Below, piece after piece: positions 8,727-17,235 of a DNA stretch of 64,000 nt. Source of the stretch: Candidatus Bathyarchaeota archaeon. GTDB lineage: Archaea; Thermoproteota; Bathyarchaeia; Bathyarchaeales; SOJC01. How positions within the stretch are numbered: position 1 is the stretch's first letter; the number at the start of each line of letters is the position of its first letter. The stretch is taken from the NCBI GenBank assembly GCA_026014805.1, contig JAOZHR010000002.1:1-64000 (forward strand), given 5' to 3'. The translations under genes and the position numbers were made by a program. Under the pieces are notes generated by a model that searched no databases, was not told the origin of the DNA, and saw only the letters and a list, made by a program, of their open reading frames with translations.

Positions 8727-9686
8727 CTAACGCAACAAACCCAGCGATTGTTTAAGTACCTTCACATTGACTTCTCCAACTTGGAAAACATTGCCCGTTG
8801 TAACATTGTTCACGATGAACTTTGCAGGGGCGAAAAGGTTTGGATCGATTTGGTAGAAGTCGTAGTTGGCTTCTTTGAAGATTTCTTTAAATGGTTTGCC
8901 ATATTGTTTGGAGGCTGATGAAGGAGCCTTCTCTAATAGAGCCTTTAGTTTCTCATCATTTTTGTGTTTTAACGCGTAGTAGCTAACGCCGCCATATAGA
9001 ATTGCGTCGTTCGTTTTTCCCATGGCTTCTGTAAATTTCGGACCAACTGGAGCGATAGGTGCATATCCCCATGCATGCTGAATAGATAATGGATCAACTC
9101 CCAACTTGAACAGCTTGTGTACACCTGTCTCTACAATTCTCCCAGAAATTTGTGTTGACCCTGCTGCACTTGTTGTGGGAACTAGGATAATGTATAGCTG
9201 GTTGGGTGCAACTTTACATTCAGAAGATAATTCTTTAATGAGTGATTCCGAGGGCTCTTTGCTGGTTTCTAGAACTATCACTGCAACGTCTGCTTTATCC
9301 TCATATTTTATCTTGTCAAAAATGTCGTGAGGCTTCAAAGCTAATGCGCGGGCTGGACCAGAACCTATTGCGAAGAAATCGCCAGATTTTATTTGCCATC
9401 CTGCGAATTGGGAACCTAAAGTGGCTACTGCGGGGTTGTCGGTTTGGACGAATATTGCGGGAAGTTCAAAGTTGTCGTAGCGTTTCGAAAATATGCGTGC
9501 TTCGCCAAGACCGCCCATGCAGATTTCTGTGATCGTTTTGCCTGCGTTGAAGCCGCCCTTTGAATGTATTCCTGCGTCAATTAATGTTGTTCCTGGCTTT
9601 GTTTTTTTGACTGATACGCAGTATTCGGCAGATTCCTCGCACAACGTCTGAACTAGTTCATAGGCTTTTTGGTTTACGCTCAACAT
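8727..9686 (-). CDS. mch: Methenyltetrahydromethanopterin cyclohydrolase
   Basis: A 319-aa protein that matches Mch end to end, with the family blocks GTTLIDAGI, EICMGGLGEA, GSGPARALA and QHAWGYAPIAPVGPKF. Mch converts methenyl-H4MPT to formyl-H4MPT (reversible) in the archaeal methyl branch of C1 metabolism. It lies 49 bp downstream of fwdC on the same strand, so fwdA-fwdC-mch look like one operon. Its presence with Fwd subunits points to the tetrahydromethanopterin Wood-Ljungdahl branch; no mcr gene is visible here, so methanogenesis is not implied. Confidence 0.93.
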   Translation of the reverse strand: MLSVNQKAYELVQTLCEESAEYCVSVKKTKPGTTLIDAGIHSKGGFNAGKTITEICMGGLGEARIFSKRYDNFELPAIFVQTDNPAVATLGSQFAGWQIKSGDFFAIGSGPARALALKPHDIFDKIKYEDKADVAVIVLETSKEPSESLIKELSSECKVAPNQLYIILVPTTSAAGSTQISGRIVETGVHKLFKLGVDPLSIQHAWGYAPIAPVGPKFTEAMGKTNDAILYGGVSYYALKHKNDEKLKALLEKAPSSASKQYGKPFKEIFKEANYDFYQIDPNLFAPAKFIVNNVTTGNVFQVGEVNVKVLKQSLGLLR

Positions 9687-9735
9687 GGGTGACTAGTTCC
9701 TTCAGATGTGAATATAAATCGAACGCATTGGTTTG

Positions 9736-10557
9736 TCAGAGTATTTCTTCGCAGTTTTTTAGATGTTCGTTTTTGTTTTTTGATACATAGAGCTTTCCGT
9801 TTCCATGTTCAGTGAGGTCGCCGATAAACAGGTAAAAGGGGCCTTTGATTTTTTCTTCTTCTGCTTTTGCTTTGCTCTTTATGCTGTCGATTGTAAATGT
9901 AGGTAGAACAGATGCAACGGAGCTGCATAAGATTATTTTTCCGCCTATCATGAATGCTCCAGCTCTTTCTTTGGCGTTGCCGTGAACAATTATGTTTCCC
10001 TTTCTCATGCGAATGCCTACAAATTGATCGACATCACCGTAGACTTTGATTAAGCCTTTCCTCATGTAGCACCCGACTTCTGTTCCGGCATTTCCGCGTA
10101 TAATGATTGTTCCACCTTGCATGCCTTTGGTGCTTCCTCGATAGGCTCCGCCGATGTAGTCTCCTGCGTCTTTTTTCACTTCAATTGTTCCACCTTTCAT
10201 TGCAGAACCAACCCAAGAATCAGCGTTGCCTTCTACTGTGATTTTTCCGCCTTTCATCTCTTCGCCAAGATGCATTCCAACGTCTCCTTGAACTTTTACT
10301 TCGCCGTCAGTCATACCTACACCTATTCTGTGAACCTTAGACAGATTCCCAATGAGACGGATGGTTACGTCACTAGGCGTTTTCCCGCAGTTTCCTTCTA
10401 TCTCAAAAACATCGTTTATTCTTCGTTTGCGGTTTCCTTCCCAAAGCTGAAGCTTCGCTATTTCCTCTAATGACTTTCCAGCAAAGATGTTTGGGGAGAG
10501 ACATTTTCCGCTAATTGGTACTTTTAGCTCCTTTTTTAGTCGCAGCGTTATAGCCAT
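9736..10557 (-). CDS. fwdC: Formylmethanofuran dehydrogenase subunit C
   Basis: A 273-aa protein built of repeated right-handed beta-helix turns with Gly-rich spacing (KGGKITVEGNADSWVG, KGGTIEVKKDAGDYIG, QGGTIIIRGNAGTEVG, RKGNIIVHGNAKERAG), the hallmark of FwdC/FmdC and the glutamate synthase C-domain family. In the Fwd/Fmd complex it is a structural subunit clamping the A and B subunits. It starts 3 bp after fwdA, so translation is probably coupled. Confidence 0.92.
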   Translation of the reverse strand: MAITLRLKKELKVPISGKCLSPNIFAGKSLEEIAKLQLWEGNRKRRINDVFEIEGNCGKTPSDVTIRLIGNLSKVHRIGVGMTDGEVKVQGDVGMHLGEEMKGGKITVEGNADSWVGSAMKGGTIEVKKDAGDYIGGAYRGSTKGMQGGTIIIRGNAGTEVGCYMRKGLIKVYGDVDQFVGIRMRKGNIIVHGNAKERAGAFMIGGKIILCSSVASVLPTFTIDSIKSKAKAEEEKIKGPFYLFIGDLTEHGNGKLYVSKNKNEHLKNCEEIL

Positions 10558-10560
10558 TTT

Positions 10561-12252
10561 TTACACCTTTGCTTGTATCGGAATTGGGGCTGCAGCTGCT
10601 AAGTGATGCTCTGGCACGAGATAGTTTTCATATTTAACCGTATAATATTCCTCGAAGACTTTCTGAAGCTCCGGCTCAAGCTCTAAAAGGCTTGGAGAAG
10701 CCTTTACATTAACCCAATACGTTTTCCCGCTAACGGATTTGACGATTTCTCCGTTTTTCACTACAACTTCTCCACCTTTTATAGTGTAAGCAGCGCTTTT
10801 GAAGGCACGTCTAATTCGTTTAGGATGCTTCGGCAGATTCGTTTTTTCTGGATCCATATCATAGATAGTTATGTCTGCGTCAGCCCCAACCCCTAGATGC
10901 CCCTTGTTCTTCAAGCCCAGAGCCTTAGCCTGACCAGCCCTGGTAACTACTGCAATTTCGTAGAGCGTGTATTCTCTGTCTATTGCAGGGAGCAGAGCTC
11001 TACGTCTTGCCCTCTTGCTTATTTTTTCCATAATTGCAATTCTTGCTTTTTGGCTCATGAGCCATGATATAACCTTCGGATATGCCGTGAATGGTCCAGC
11101 GTTGGGGTGATCTGTCGTTAGGAATACTTTCCATGGGTCTTTTATTTGAAGGGCAAGTTCTAGCCCTATTGTCCATTGAGTGGCGTGAACGTAACTTTTT
11201 CGTTTGTAATGGAATGGCACTATTCCAGAGGTAGTTTCAGCCTCTACATCGTTGTTTACCCATTTGTTGCCAGTCATTTGGTAGAGAATGAACTGGAATG
11301 GGCCGTCAGCTGTCATTGTTGTCGTGTTTGTGAAAATGATTTGTCCCATGTCTATAGTGACGTGTCGGTGAGAATTTACGTATTTAGAGATTTCTTCTGA
11401 AGCAGATTTGAAAGTGCGCCAGTTTTCGCCTGCAAAGGAGCTGAACTGACAATGAGTTAAGTGAATTACAGGCTTTTCGTCGGTTGCCAAGTTCTCAACG
11501 CATTTCATGGTTTCTAAGGTTGTGAGGTAGTTGCCTGGTTTTCCGAGATTGTTTGTGTGCACATGTATGGTGTGTGGCATGTTGAGAAGTTTATTCACTT
11601 TGCACAAGCCTTGGATGATTTCGCGTGGAGTTATGTCAAAGTTTGGCACAGTATCATCAATGTCGCGGACATTCCTGCCAAAGCCCCACGCTTCGAGTCC
11701 TCCAGGGTTAACGATTTTGATGGCGTATCCTTTGGTGGCGTTCATCATCCAAGCTACGTAGGCAGCGCATTCCTCATACTCCTTTGCTCTCAGATGTTCT
11801 AACACGAACCAGTTGCTGCCTAAGAGAGGATATGAGCCTTTGTCTATCATGGGTGTGTCATTCAATTCTTCATGTGTGTGTTTAGCTTTTAGTGGAGGCA
11901 TTGCCGGGTCCATTACAGTAGTCCACCCCATTCTTGCGTAACGATAGCCCGTTGTAAAAGTTGAGGGAATTGAATAGCCAACTCCTGACCGCGTTTGAGT
12001 TGTTTTAGGCTCCACATCTTTGTAGTGGTCTTCTGGCCGTAGTAATCTGCCTAGGTTTACTTTAGCGCCCGCAATGTGAGAGTGCATGTCTACGCCGCCA
12101 GGCATCACAACCATTCCAGAAGCATCAATCACCTTAGCGTTTTCCGATTTCTCCACAATCTTGCCATTATAAACAGCAATATCCATTTTTTCTCCATCGA
12201 TATTGTTCAACGGATCGTAGACAAAACCGTTCTTGATTAAGAGTCCTTTCAT
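10561..12252 (-). CDS. fwdA: Formylmethanofuran dehydrogenase subunit A (amidohydrolase)
   Basis: A 563-aa amidohydrolase-fold subunit, normal length. Visible metal-site elements are HSH at residues 57-59 (GGVDMHSHIAGAKVNLGR), a candidate carbamylated Lys in YAIKIVNPGG, the His of HTIHVHTNN, HLTHCQF and the Asp of TTDHPNAG. FwdA transfers formate made by FwdBD onto methanofuran through a dinuclear metal site. It is the first gene of the fwdA-fwdC-mch cluster; fwdB and fwdD, usually adjacent, are 2.7 kb upstream on the same strand. Confidence 0.94.
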   Translation of the reverse strand: MKGLLIKNGFVYDPLNNIDGEKMDIAVYNGKIVEKSENAKVIDASGMVVMPGGVDMHSHIAGAKVNLGRLLRPEDHYKDVEPKTTQTRSGVGYSIPSTFTTGYRYARMGWTTVMDPAMPPLKAKHTHEELNDTPMIDKGSYPLLGSNWFVLEHLRAKEYEECAAYVAWMMNATKGYAIKIVNPGGLEAWGFGRNVRDIDDTVPNFDITPREIIQGLCKVNKLLNMPHTIHVHTNNLGKPGNYLTTLETMKCVENLATDEKPVIHLTHCQFSSFAGENWRTFKSASEEISKYVNSHRHVTIDMGQIIFTNTTTMTADGPFQFILYQMTGNKWVNNDVEAETTSGIVPFHYKRKSYVHATQWTIGLELALQIKDPWKVFLTTDHPNAGPFTAYPKVISWLMSQKARIAIMEKISKRARRRALLPAIDREYTLYEIAVVTRAGQAKALGLKNKGHLGVGADADITIYDMDPEKTNLPKHPKRIRRAFKSAAYTIKGGEVVVKNGEIVKSVSGKTYWVNVKASPSLLELEPELQKVFEEYYTVKYENYLVPEHHLAAAAPIPIQAKV

Positions 12253-12510
12253 TCTATGCTTTTCTCCTCAGTCGCTTTACGCATCTAGCTTGCCGCAAAA
12301 TTCTCTGTGGAGCTGGATGGACATGGTCTATGCATATATGAAAAACGGGCTGGTTCACTTCTTCCATCCTGCAAGCTAGTTTCTCTCCAGCATTTTATGC
12401 CACATTGATTTCTATTTAGCTTCAAGACTGTTTCAGTTCATCTATTGGCGTCGCACACCAGACAGTTTATTCTTTTCAAGGTCTATTTATTTGTTCTCTA
12501 CTGCTTGAGT

Positions 12511-12624
12511 ATGGCAAACGCTATAGACATTGATTTGACCACTGCAGTCTTGAATAAAATCGAGCAAAACAAAATGAAATACCCAGCAGCGGATTTCAAA
12601 GGTAAAGCCTACCTAGACGAGTGA
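12511..12624 (+). CDS. Very short ORF or 5' remnant of a gene (37 aa)
   Basis: An ATG-started frame of 37 codons (MANAIDIDLTTAVLNK... ending KGKAYLDE) with a TATA-like TCTATTTATTTG about 25-35 bp upstream. It ends just before a GC-rich stretch and a tRNA 3'-end remnant, so it could be the stump of a gene cut by an insertion. I do not recognise the protein. Confidence 0.25.
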   Translation: MANAIDIDLTTAVLNKIEQNKMKYPAADFKGKAYLDE

Positions 12625-12664
12625 TCAGGGCGCGTTGTTAACGGGCGCGGGGTTCACTAGAAAG

Positions 12665-12696
12665 TGCGGGGGGTGGGATTCGAACCCAACCAACCA
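12665..12696 (-). other. tRNA 3'-end remnant (T arm plus acceptor strand), possible attachment-site scar
   Basis: Read on the minus strand, this contains a T arm GGGTTCGAATCCC followed by ACCCCCCGCA. That is how archaeal tRNA-Leu (and some tRNA-Ser) genes end, with discriminator A at 12665. No matching 5' half (GCGGGGG, D arm, anticodon arm) is found in the next 150 bp on that strand, so it is not a complete tRNA gene. Duplicated tRNA 3' ends are classic marks of integrase-mediated insertion. It sits in the DNA separating fwdA from fwdB. Confidence 0.5.
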
Positions 12697-12796
12697 ACCG
12701 CTTATGCGACTGCGCGTGCGTTGTAATGAGTGTATGTGAATTTTGAATTCACAATTCTTTTATGTTCTCGCGTTTACACGAACATTGGTTATAAAG

Positions 12797-13447
12797 ATGA
12801 GAAATGGAACATGGAAGCTTTTTGCCATAGCATTAATTGTCGGACTATTTGCAGGTCTTATAGGAGGAATACTGAGCGCTCAATTCTTTATAAAACCAGG
12901 TCCAACTGGTCCTCAAGGTGAAAAAGGTGACAGAGGGGATACAGGAGCGATTGGTTCTCAAGGAATTCAAGGAGAGGATGGTTCTCAAGGAATTCAGGGA
13001 GAGGATGGTTCTCAAGGAATTCCAGGGATAAATGGAACTGATGCAATTCTCCAAGTAATCCAAAAGAGAAACACTACTGAGATAATTACTGCTGGTCTTA
13101 ACTTAACGCAATGGTATAATATTTCTGACTTGGACTCATCAATGGAGATTGTAGTCAGCAGTCAACAGGAGTCCAGAATCTTCGTGCAATTCTCAACTTC
13201 TCACACACTAGAACCACCAGCATCAATTTGGGTAAGAATCGTTGTCGATGGCGTTCTTAATAGCAGTAAATATATATGTTCAATCGGACCACCAGCCAGC
13301 GGAACCTACAATATACCAGGTCACATAGAATTCTTAACAGACTCACTGGATGCAGGAGTACATACAATAAACGTGCAGTTTCTAGTGGAAACAGGATCTC
13401 CTACACTGCGTGAAAGAACACTCACCGTCACTGAAATCCTAGCTTAG
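12797..13447 (+). CDS. Membrane-anchored collagen-like (Gly-X-Y) surface protein
   Basis: A protein of about 216 aa. The N-terminus has one strong membrane helix (LFAIALIVGLFAGLIGGILS). Next comes a Gly-X-Y run of about 16 triplets (GPTGPQGEKGDRGDTGAIG and on) and a beta-rich C-terminal domain of about 145 aa that may act as a trimerisation head, as in bacterial collagen-like proteins. The DNA under the collagen part has three tandem 27-bp units. I chose the ATG at 12797; an upstream ATG at 12743 gives an 18-residue non-signal extension. The location within an apparent insertion suggests an accessory, possibly acquired, cell-surface gene. Confidence 0.7.
   Translation: MRNGTWKLFAIALIVGLFAGLIGGILSAQFFIKPGPTGPQGEKGDRGDTGAIGSQGIQGEDGSQGIQGEDGSQGIPGINGTDAILQVIQKRNTTEIITAGLNLTQWYNISDLDSSMEIVVSSQQESRIFVQFSTSHTLEPPASIWVRIVVDGVLNSSKYICSIGPPASGTYNIPGHIEFLTDSLDAGVHTINVQFLVETGSPTLRERTLTVTEILA
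12953..13033 (+). repeat. Three tandem 27-bp repeats coding for collagen-like Gly-X-Y triplets
   Basis: Units at 12953-12979, 12980-13006 and 13007-13033 all begin GGTTCTCAAGGAATTC. Units 1 and 2 differ by one base; the third diverges in its last third. Each encodes nine residues, GSQGIQGED or a variant. The near identity indicates recent slippage or expansion, so copy number may vary among strains. Confidence 0.9.
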
Positions 13448-13781
13448 AATTTCAGTTGAGCTACCAAAAGCTTCTCGCATTCCCTTTTTTGCAATTGATG
13501 AAGAAGCGGTAATTGATATTATTCAATACCTTTATTCATACACTACATTTCAGCAGTATGCGTTGAGTCAGCGTTTTTTGGGTTGATTGGTTGGGATTTG
13601 AACCCTCCCCACAAGAGAGATATCACCCAACCTCCTTTTTCTTTGCCATAGCGCGCGCGACAAGACGAAAGTAAGTGCTAAACGCTCCTGAAGGAATCTC
13701 TTGCTCATAGTTGCTAAAGCGTTTTATACAACCTTGAAGTGAATTTCATGCCATCAATTCTGGTATAAAGGGAGAGTTACC
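13448..13781. other. Gene-free stretch with a second tRNA T-arm-like sequence
   Basis: No convincing gene. On the minus strand, 13580-13610 contains GGGTTCAAATCCCAACC, a T-arm-like sequence without a matching acceptor strand. Further on are GATATCACCCAACCTCC with a T-tract (13619-13642, a member of an intergenic repeat family) and the alternating tract GCGCGCGCG at 13651-13659. Confidence 0.4.
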
Positions 13782-14165
13782 GTGAAGATCAATTTACTGA
13801 ATCCTATGATTCTGGCGGAGAATTATGAAGAGCTTGCCGAGTGGTATGAAAAGACATTTGATCTTGCGATTAAGACTAGAGTTGAGGAAGGAGAAGAATA
13901 TATGGAATTAGGCGCCCCGAGCAAGATTCTCTTTGGATTTGCCAGAGCCAAGGAAATGGGTGTAAAACCATCCACTCCAAGAAACAACACCGTCATAATT
14001 CAGCTTTCAGTGAACGATATCAATGAGTTGTTTGATAAAGTGAAGAAAGCAGGAGGAAAAATCCTGTTCGGTCCATCCATAGACGAAGAAGAAGGATACT
14101 TGTACGGGGGATTAGCAGACATCGAAGGAAACCAAATCTGGGTCATCGAAAAGAGAGGTGATTGA
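13782..14165 (+). CDS. VOC-superfamily (glyoxalase/bleomycin-resistance fold) protein
   Basis: A 127-aa protein with the paired beta-alpha-beta-beta-beta layout of the vicinal oxygen chelate fold: AENYEELAEWYEKTFDL early and VNDINELFDKVKKAGGKILFGP then GYLYGGLADIEGNQIWVIE late. The last Glu (WVIE) matches a usual metal-ligand position. Substrate unknown; members include glyoxalases, dioxygenases and resistance proteins. GTG start with GGGAGAG upstream. Directly after its stop codon, in the same frame, lies a decayed gene. Confidence 0.7.
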   Translation: MKINLLNPMILAENYEELAEWYEKTFDLAIKTRVEEGEEYMELGAPSKILFGFARAKEMGVKPSTPRNNTVIIQLSVNDINELFDKVKKAGGKILFGPSIDEEEGYLYGGLADIEGNQIWVIEKRGD

Positions 14166-14476
14166 GAACTGTACATCGAAACTCATGTCTACAAAGTACC
14201 TAACGATAAAATTGATCAACACCTCGACATCCAGCGAAGAACCAAAGAGATCTATCTTAGATATGGATGCATAGATTATGAAATCTTTAAACTGATGATG
14301 ACTGGTGCTTAGAAATTAGCAGATTCAAGGACAGAAAGCACTATGAAAATATCATGCGCGCGCGCATATCACAAGTCTGTAGACGTAGATCCTAGAATCA
14401 AAACTCTAAGGAAGGAATTCTGCTCAATTGTGCAAAAAGACAGATTAGGCACCAAGAAAAATGAAAAAATACTTTG
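14166..14476 (+). pseudogene. Decayed gene, dimeric alpha-beta-barrel (DUF1428-like) family
   Basis: Immediately after the VOC stop, the same frame codes for YIETHVYKVPNDKIDQHL then a helix up to a TAG at 14310. A +2 frame then gives ISRFKDRKHYENIM, and the first frame resumes at 14370 with VDVDPRIKTLRKEF up to TGA at 14474. Joined across these breaks it reads as one small protein of about 100 aa, like DUF1428-type ferredoxin-fold proteins. There is no start codon, one in-frame stop and two compensating shifts; the second shift coincides with a 14-bp palindrome around GCGCGCGCGC (14354-14367). Confidence 0.5.
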
Positions 14477-14983
14477 ATACCGCAGATGTGCTACGCTCAA
14501 AGCCAAGCTTTAAGTTGAGTTGCGTGCGCCCTCTTTAAAGAAGCTAGTTTCTTGTACACCTCGTCTGAGAGACTTATTGTCTTATGCTCCATACAACATC
14601 AACCTTATGCATAGATCATACACAGCTCAAAGCTTTCTCAAGGCTAAAAACGTCTTAAGCATTTATAATCCCTCCAGAGATATGTCTTGAGGAGTCGAGA
14701 AGCTTTCCTTAGCTACTTATCTACATCTCTGCTTATTTCACCGCGCGCATTCCAATTTGACAGGATTCCATTGTTAAACATACTTAATTTCTGCAAAAAG
14801 CTATCAGAAAAAATGCGCGCAGGGGAGTTAAATAATTAGTTTTTTTGGTTCTGTGTGGACTATCTGTAATCATTGACTTCATCCGTGTACATATCAAGAT
14901 GAAAGATTCGACTCGACTTTTTCGGTGAAGTGGAAGAGAAGCACAATCTAATGATTTCTTACGCGAGATCTGTATGAAAGCAT
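14477..14983. other. Gene-free 0.5-kb stretch before fwdB 3' end
   Basis: No frame longer than about 35 codons with a plausible start. The only visible structure is two GCGCGC tracts (14743-14748 and 14815-14820). The stretch completes the 2.7-kb separation between fwdB and fwdA. Confidence 0.4.
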
Positions 14984-16426
14984 TTAGTGATGTTTGAACC
15001 TCTTCACGTCCTTAAGAATCCTTTGTAGAATTTCCTTGTCAGGTAGAACTCCTTCTGGCGGTTCAACAACTTTCTTGAGCGGTAGGGGCACTCCATCCAT
15101 TCTGTAAGCGGTTGAGTTTCCAACCTCGATCCCTACGAAGGCGGAAGGAAGTACTACGTCGGCCATCATTGTTGTTGGGGAGATCACGGGGTCGATGGCG
15201 ATTAAAGGGTTTTTCACTAAGTTTTGAACTGCTTCTTTTGGAAAATTGGAAACAGGGTCGGACGCCACAATTAGGCCTGCATCAGCGTCGTCACGACAAA
15301 GTATGTCCACTACAGATGTTTCGCCAGGGTTGTAACGTGGATAGCCTTGCGAGAAATCTACGGCGAAGGGATAACCTGTTTGCCAAGTAGAAACGATATT
15401 TGAACCTGCAACATTGAAGTGGCCTCGCATTGGCATGATAACGAATTTTGTGCGGTAGTTCAGGTCTCGCGTCAAAGCAATTGCGGCGTCAATATTTTGT
15501 AGTTTCCCGTAGCTCATGGTTAAACCAACTCCGAAGAACACGACGCCGAAGTTGCATTTTATCATCGTATCTGCGAGCTCTTCAAGCAGATCAACAGGCA
15601 CGCCGGCGACTTCGTCGACTTCGAGTTCCTCATCCCTTACTAATAAACGGAGAGCTTGAAGGAGTTCAAAGTCTTTATTCGGTTCGACTTGAATGAAGAA
15701 ATCGGCAAATTCTGCGGAACGAGTTTTTCGGACATCTACAACGACTAGCTTTCGCTTTTCCGTTTCAAACTCAGGTGGCAGTTTTTGTCCCGTGACAGCT
15801 GGCAATGAAATTTCCTTCGTTGACACCAGCTCTGAAGCTCTGCGTAGTCTTTTCTTGCCCAATATGCCCCGTAGACGCCCGACATAATGTTCCCATTCAC
15901 TTTCTTGGAAGCGACCATCTGAAAAAGCCGTGTAACGTTCCATGTGGCGAGGGTGGGCACTGTAAGGGTCGCATCCCCAATAAATAATTAGGTCAGCGCG
16001 ATGGCGGATTTGACCTAGGGTGCAGGTTGATATGCCGATATCTTGGATGCTTAGTATTGAGGGCCCGTGGCAGACGGTGGAAGTGTTGTCTATGACTCCT
16101 CCAACTTCTTCAGTCAGTTCTAGCCCTATCCGAATGGCTTCGCAACTCGTGCAGCTCCAGCCGTAGAGTATTGGGTATGATGCGTCGGCGAGGATCTTAG
16201 CGCTTTTTTCTACCGCTTCGTCTAAAGAAACCTCTCTCAGTTCTCCTCCTTTTCTTACAAGAGGTTTTAGGTTTCGATGTTCTGGGTTGGAGAAGTTCAT
16301 GAATTTTGCTTCGCCAATTGCACATGCATTTTTAACATCGATTATAACGTTTTTCTCTACTGTAATTTCGAGATCGTCGCACAATGTTCCGCAAACTGGA
16401 CATGTAACATTTTTGATTACTGACAT
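14984..16426 (-). CDS. fwdB: Formylmethanofuran dehydrogenase subunit B (Mo/W catalytic subunit)
   Basis: A 480-aa molybdopterin-family subunit. N-terminal [4Fe-4S] ligands are Cys9, Cys12, Cys16 and Cys34 (CPVCGTLC ... NACAIG). The metal-ligand Cys lies in STVCHGPS near residue 120, so this is a Cys, not a selenocysteine, form. Pterin-binding blocks are IIYWGCDPYSAHPRH and the TWQTGYPFAVDFS region. With FwdD it reduces CO2 to formate (or the reverse), which FwdA then condenses with methanofuran. Its start is 2 bp after the fwdD stop. At 480 aa it is slightly longer than typical FwdB (about 430). Confidence 0.93.
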   Translation of the reverse strand: MSVIKNVTCPVCGTLCDDLEITVEKNVIIDVKNACAIGEAKFMNFSNPEHRNLKPLVRKGGELREVSLDEAVEKSAKILADASYPILYGWSCTSCEAIRIGLELTEEVGGVIDNTSTVCHGPSILSIQDIGISTCTLGQIRHRADLIIYWGCDPYSAHPRHMERYTAFSDGRFQESEWEHYVGRLRGILGKKRLRRASELVSTKEISLPAVTGQKLPPEFETEKRKLVVVDVRKTRSAEFADFFIQVEPNKDFELLQALRLLVRDEELEVDEVAGVPVDLLEELADTMIKCNFGVVFFGVGLTMSYGKLQNIDAAIALTRDLNYRTKFVIMPMRGHFNVAGSNIVSTWQTGYPFAVDFSQGYPRYNPGETSVVDILCRDDADAGLIVASDPVSNFPKEAVQNLVKNPLIAIDPVISPTTMMADVVLPSAFVGIEVGNSTAYRMDGVPLPLKKVVEPPEGVLPDKEILQRILKDVKRFKHH

Positions 16427-16428
16427 TG

Positions 16429-16827
16429 CTATTCTTTCCCGTAAACTTGTCTCAGAAGTTCTGGAACACTTGGAACGTTTTCTGTTGGGGCAGGTTGTAT
16501 TTCTGCAGGAATCCCCTTGAAAGAGGGCATACCTGTTCCGTGTGTCCGAGGGTTAACTATGATGTTTGCCCAAATTCCATAGGGCATGTAAACAATCTTC
16601 GGATGAGGCCCCCTTTTTGACTTTTTGGCTTTCACGACCACCGATCCTTGTTTCGTTGTCACACTCACGTTGGAGTTTTCCTTCACGCCCAGTTCCTTCA
16701 AATCGTCAGGATCTATTTCGCAGATGGCCACGCTTTCACGGTACTCGTTCGAGAGTTTGCTTCGTTCCTTTGCAGTGCCTTGATCTATTGTTCTTCCACT
16801 TAGAAGGGTGACTTGGAGCCTTGACAT
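16429..16827 (-). CDS. fwdD: Formylmethanofuran dehydrogenase subunit D (molybdopterin dinucleotide-binding)
   Basis: A 132-aa beta-barrel protein of the molybdopterin-dinucleotide-binding fold (LLSGRTIDQGTAKE, ICEIDPDDLKELGV, YMPYGIWANIIVNPRTHGTGMPSFKG). It completes the active site of FwdB. First gene of the fwdD-fwdB pair. The electron-transfer subunits FwdF/FwdG are absent from this locus. ATG preceded by GGAGAG. Confidence 0.92.
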   Translation of the reverse strand: MSRLQVTLLSGRTIDQGTAKERSKLSNEYRESVAICEIDPDDLKELGVKENSNVSVTTKQGSVVVKAKKSKRGPHPKIVYMPYGIWANIIVNPRTHGTGMPSFKGIPAEIQPAPTENVPSVPELLRQVYGKE

Positions 16828-17040
16828 TGCCTCTCTCCTGTTGCTAGTATTATTTTGTAGTTAGAATGAAGTCCTTCTTAAGGAGTTTCCCGCCTTTTTG
16901 AATAATAACCTTGAGAACGTAATGCTTGTGGCTTTAACTAAACTTTGCAGTGATCAGCATTATGGAGTTTTTGTTGTAGAACGATGTTTGTAGTTGTTAC
17001 AGAAGGCAATTGAAAAACTTCGTAAGGAAGGAAAAATACC

Positions 17041-17235
17041 CTACAGATATCCATTGTCACCGCATTTTGGACAACTAGGCATAAAGTATTGTCTGGTTCT
17101 ACTGTGTCTCATACTTTTATTTTGGGCTTTTATCTTATGTTTTTTGTTTAAGTACTTCTGTCGAGGTTGTCTAGGGTTGGGTTTGAACCAGGCTCCGCAA
17201 CCGCAAGCACATAAAATCTGCCCAAGCTTACTCAC
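17041..17235 (-). CDS. Small zinc-finger protein (64 aa)
   Basis: The frame carries two Cys clusters: CACGCGAWFKPNPRQPRQKYL, given in parts as CACGCGAWF and KYLNKKHKIKAQNK, and a C-terminal CPKCGDNGYL. The pattern C-x-CG-x(2)-F ... YL-x(2)-H-K resembles small treble-clef or FCS-type fingers seen in archaeal and phage proteins. GTG start at 17235 with AGAAGG about 7 nt upstream. It is isolated, flanked by AT-rich gene-poor DNA. The Cys spacing makes it unlikely to be a random frame. Confidence 0.5.
   Translation of the reverse strand: MSKLGQILCACGCGAWFKPNPRQPRQKYLNKKHKIKAQNKSMRHSRTRQYFMPSCPKCGDNGYL

Noticed and set aside
12640-12790. Complete tRNA gene on the minus strand
   Set aside because: Only the T arm and 3' acceptor strand are present; no matching 5' acceptor, D arm or anticodon stem within a normal or intron-extended distance.
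12953-13033. CRISPR-like direct repeats
   Set aside because: The three 27-bp units are contiguous without spacers and encode collagen triplets.
17160-17200. T-arm-like GGTTCAAACCCAACC on the minus strand
   Set aside because: It is explained by codons for Trp-Phe-Lys-Pro-Asn-Pro of the small zinc-finger protein; no tRNA structure surrounds it.
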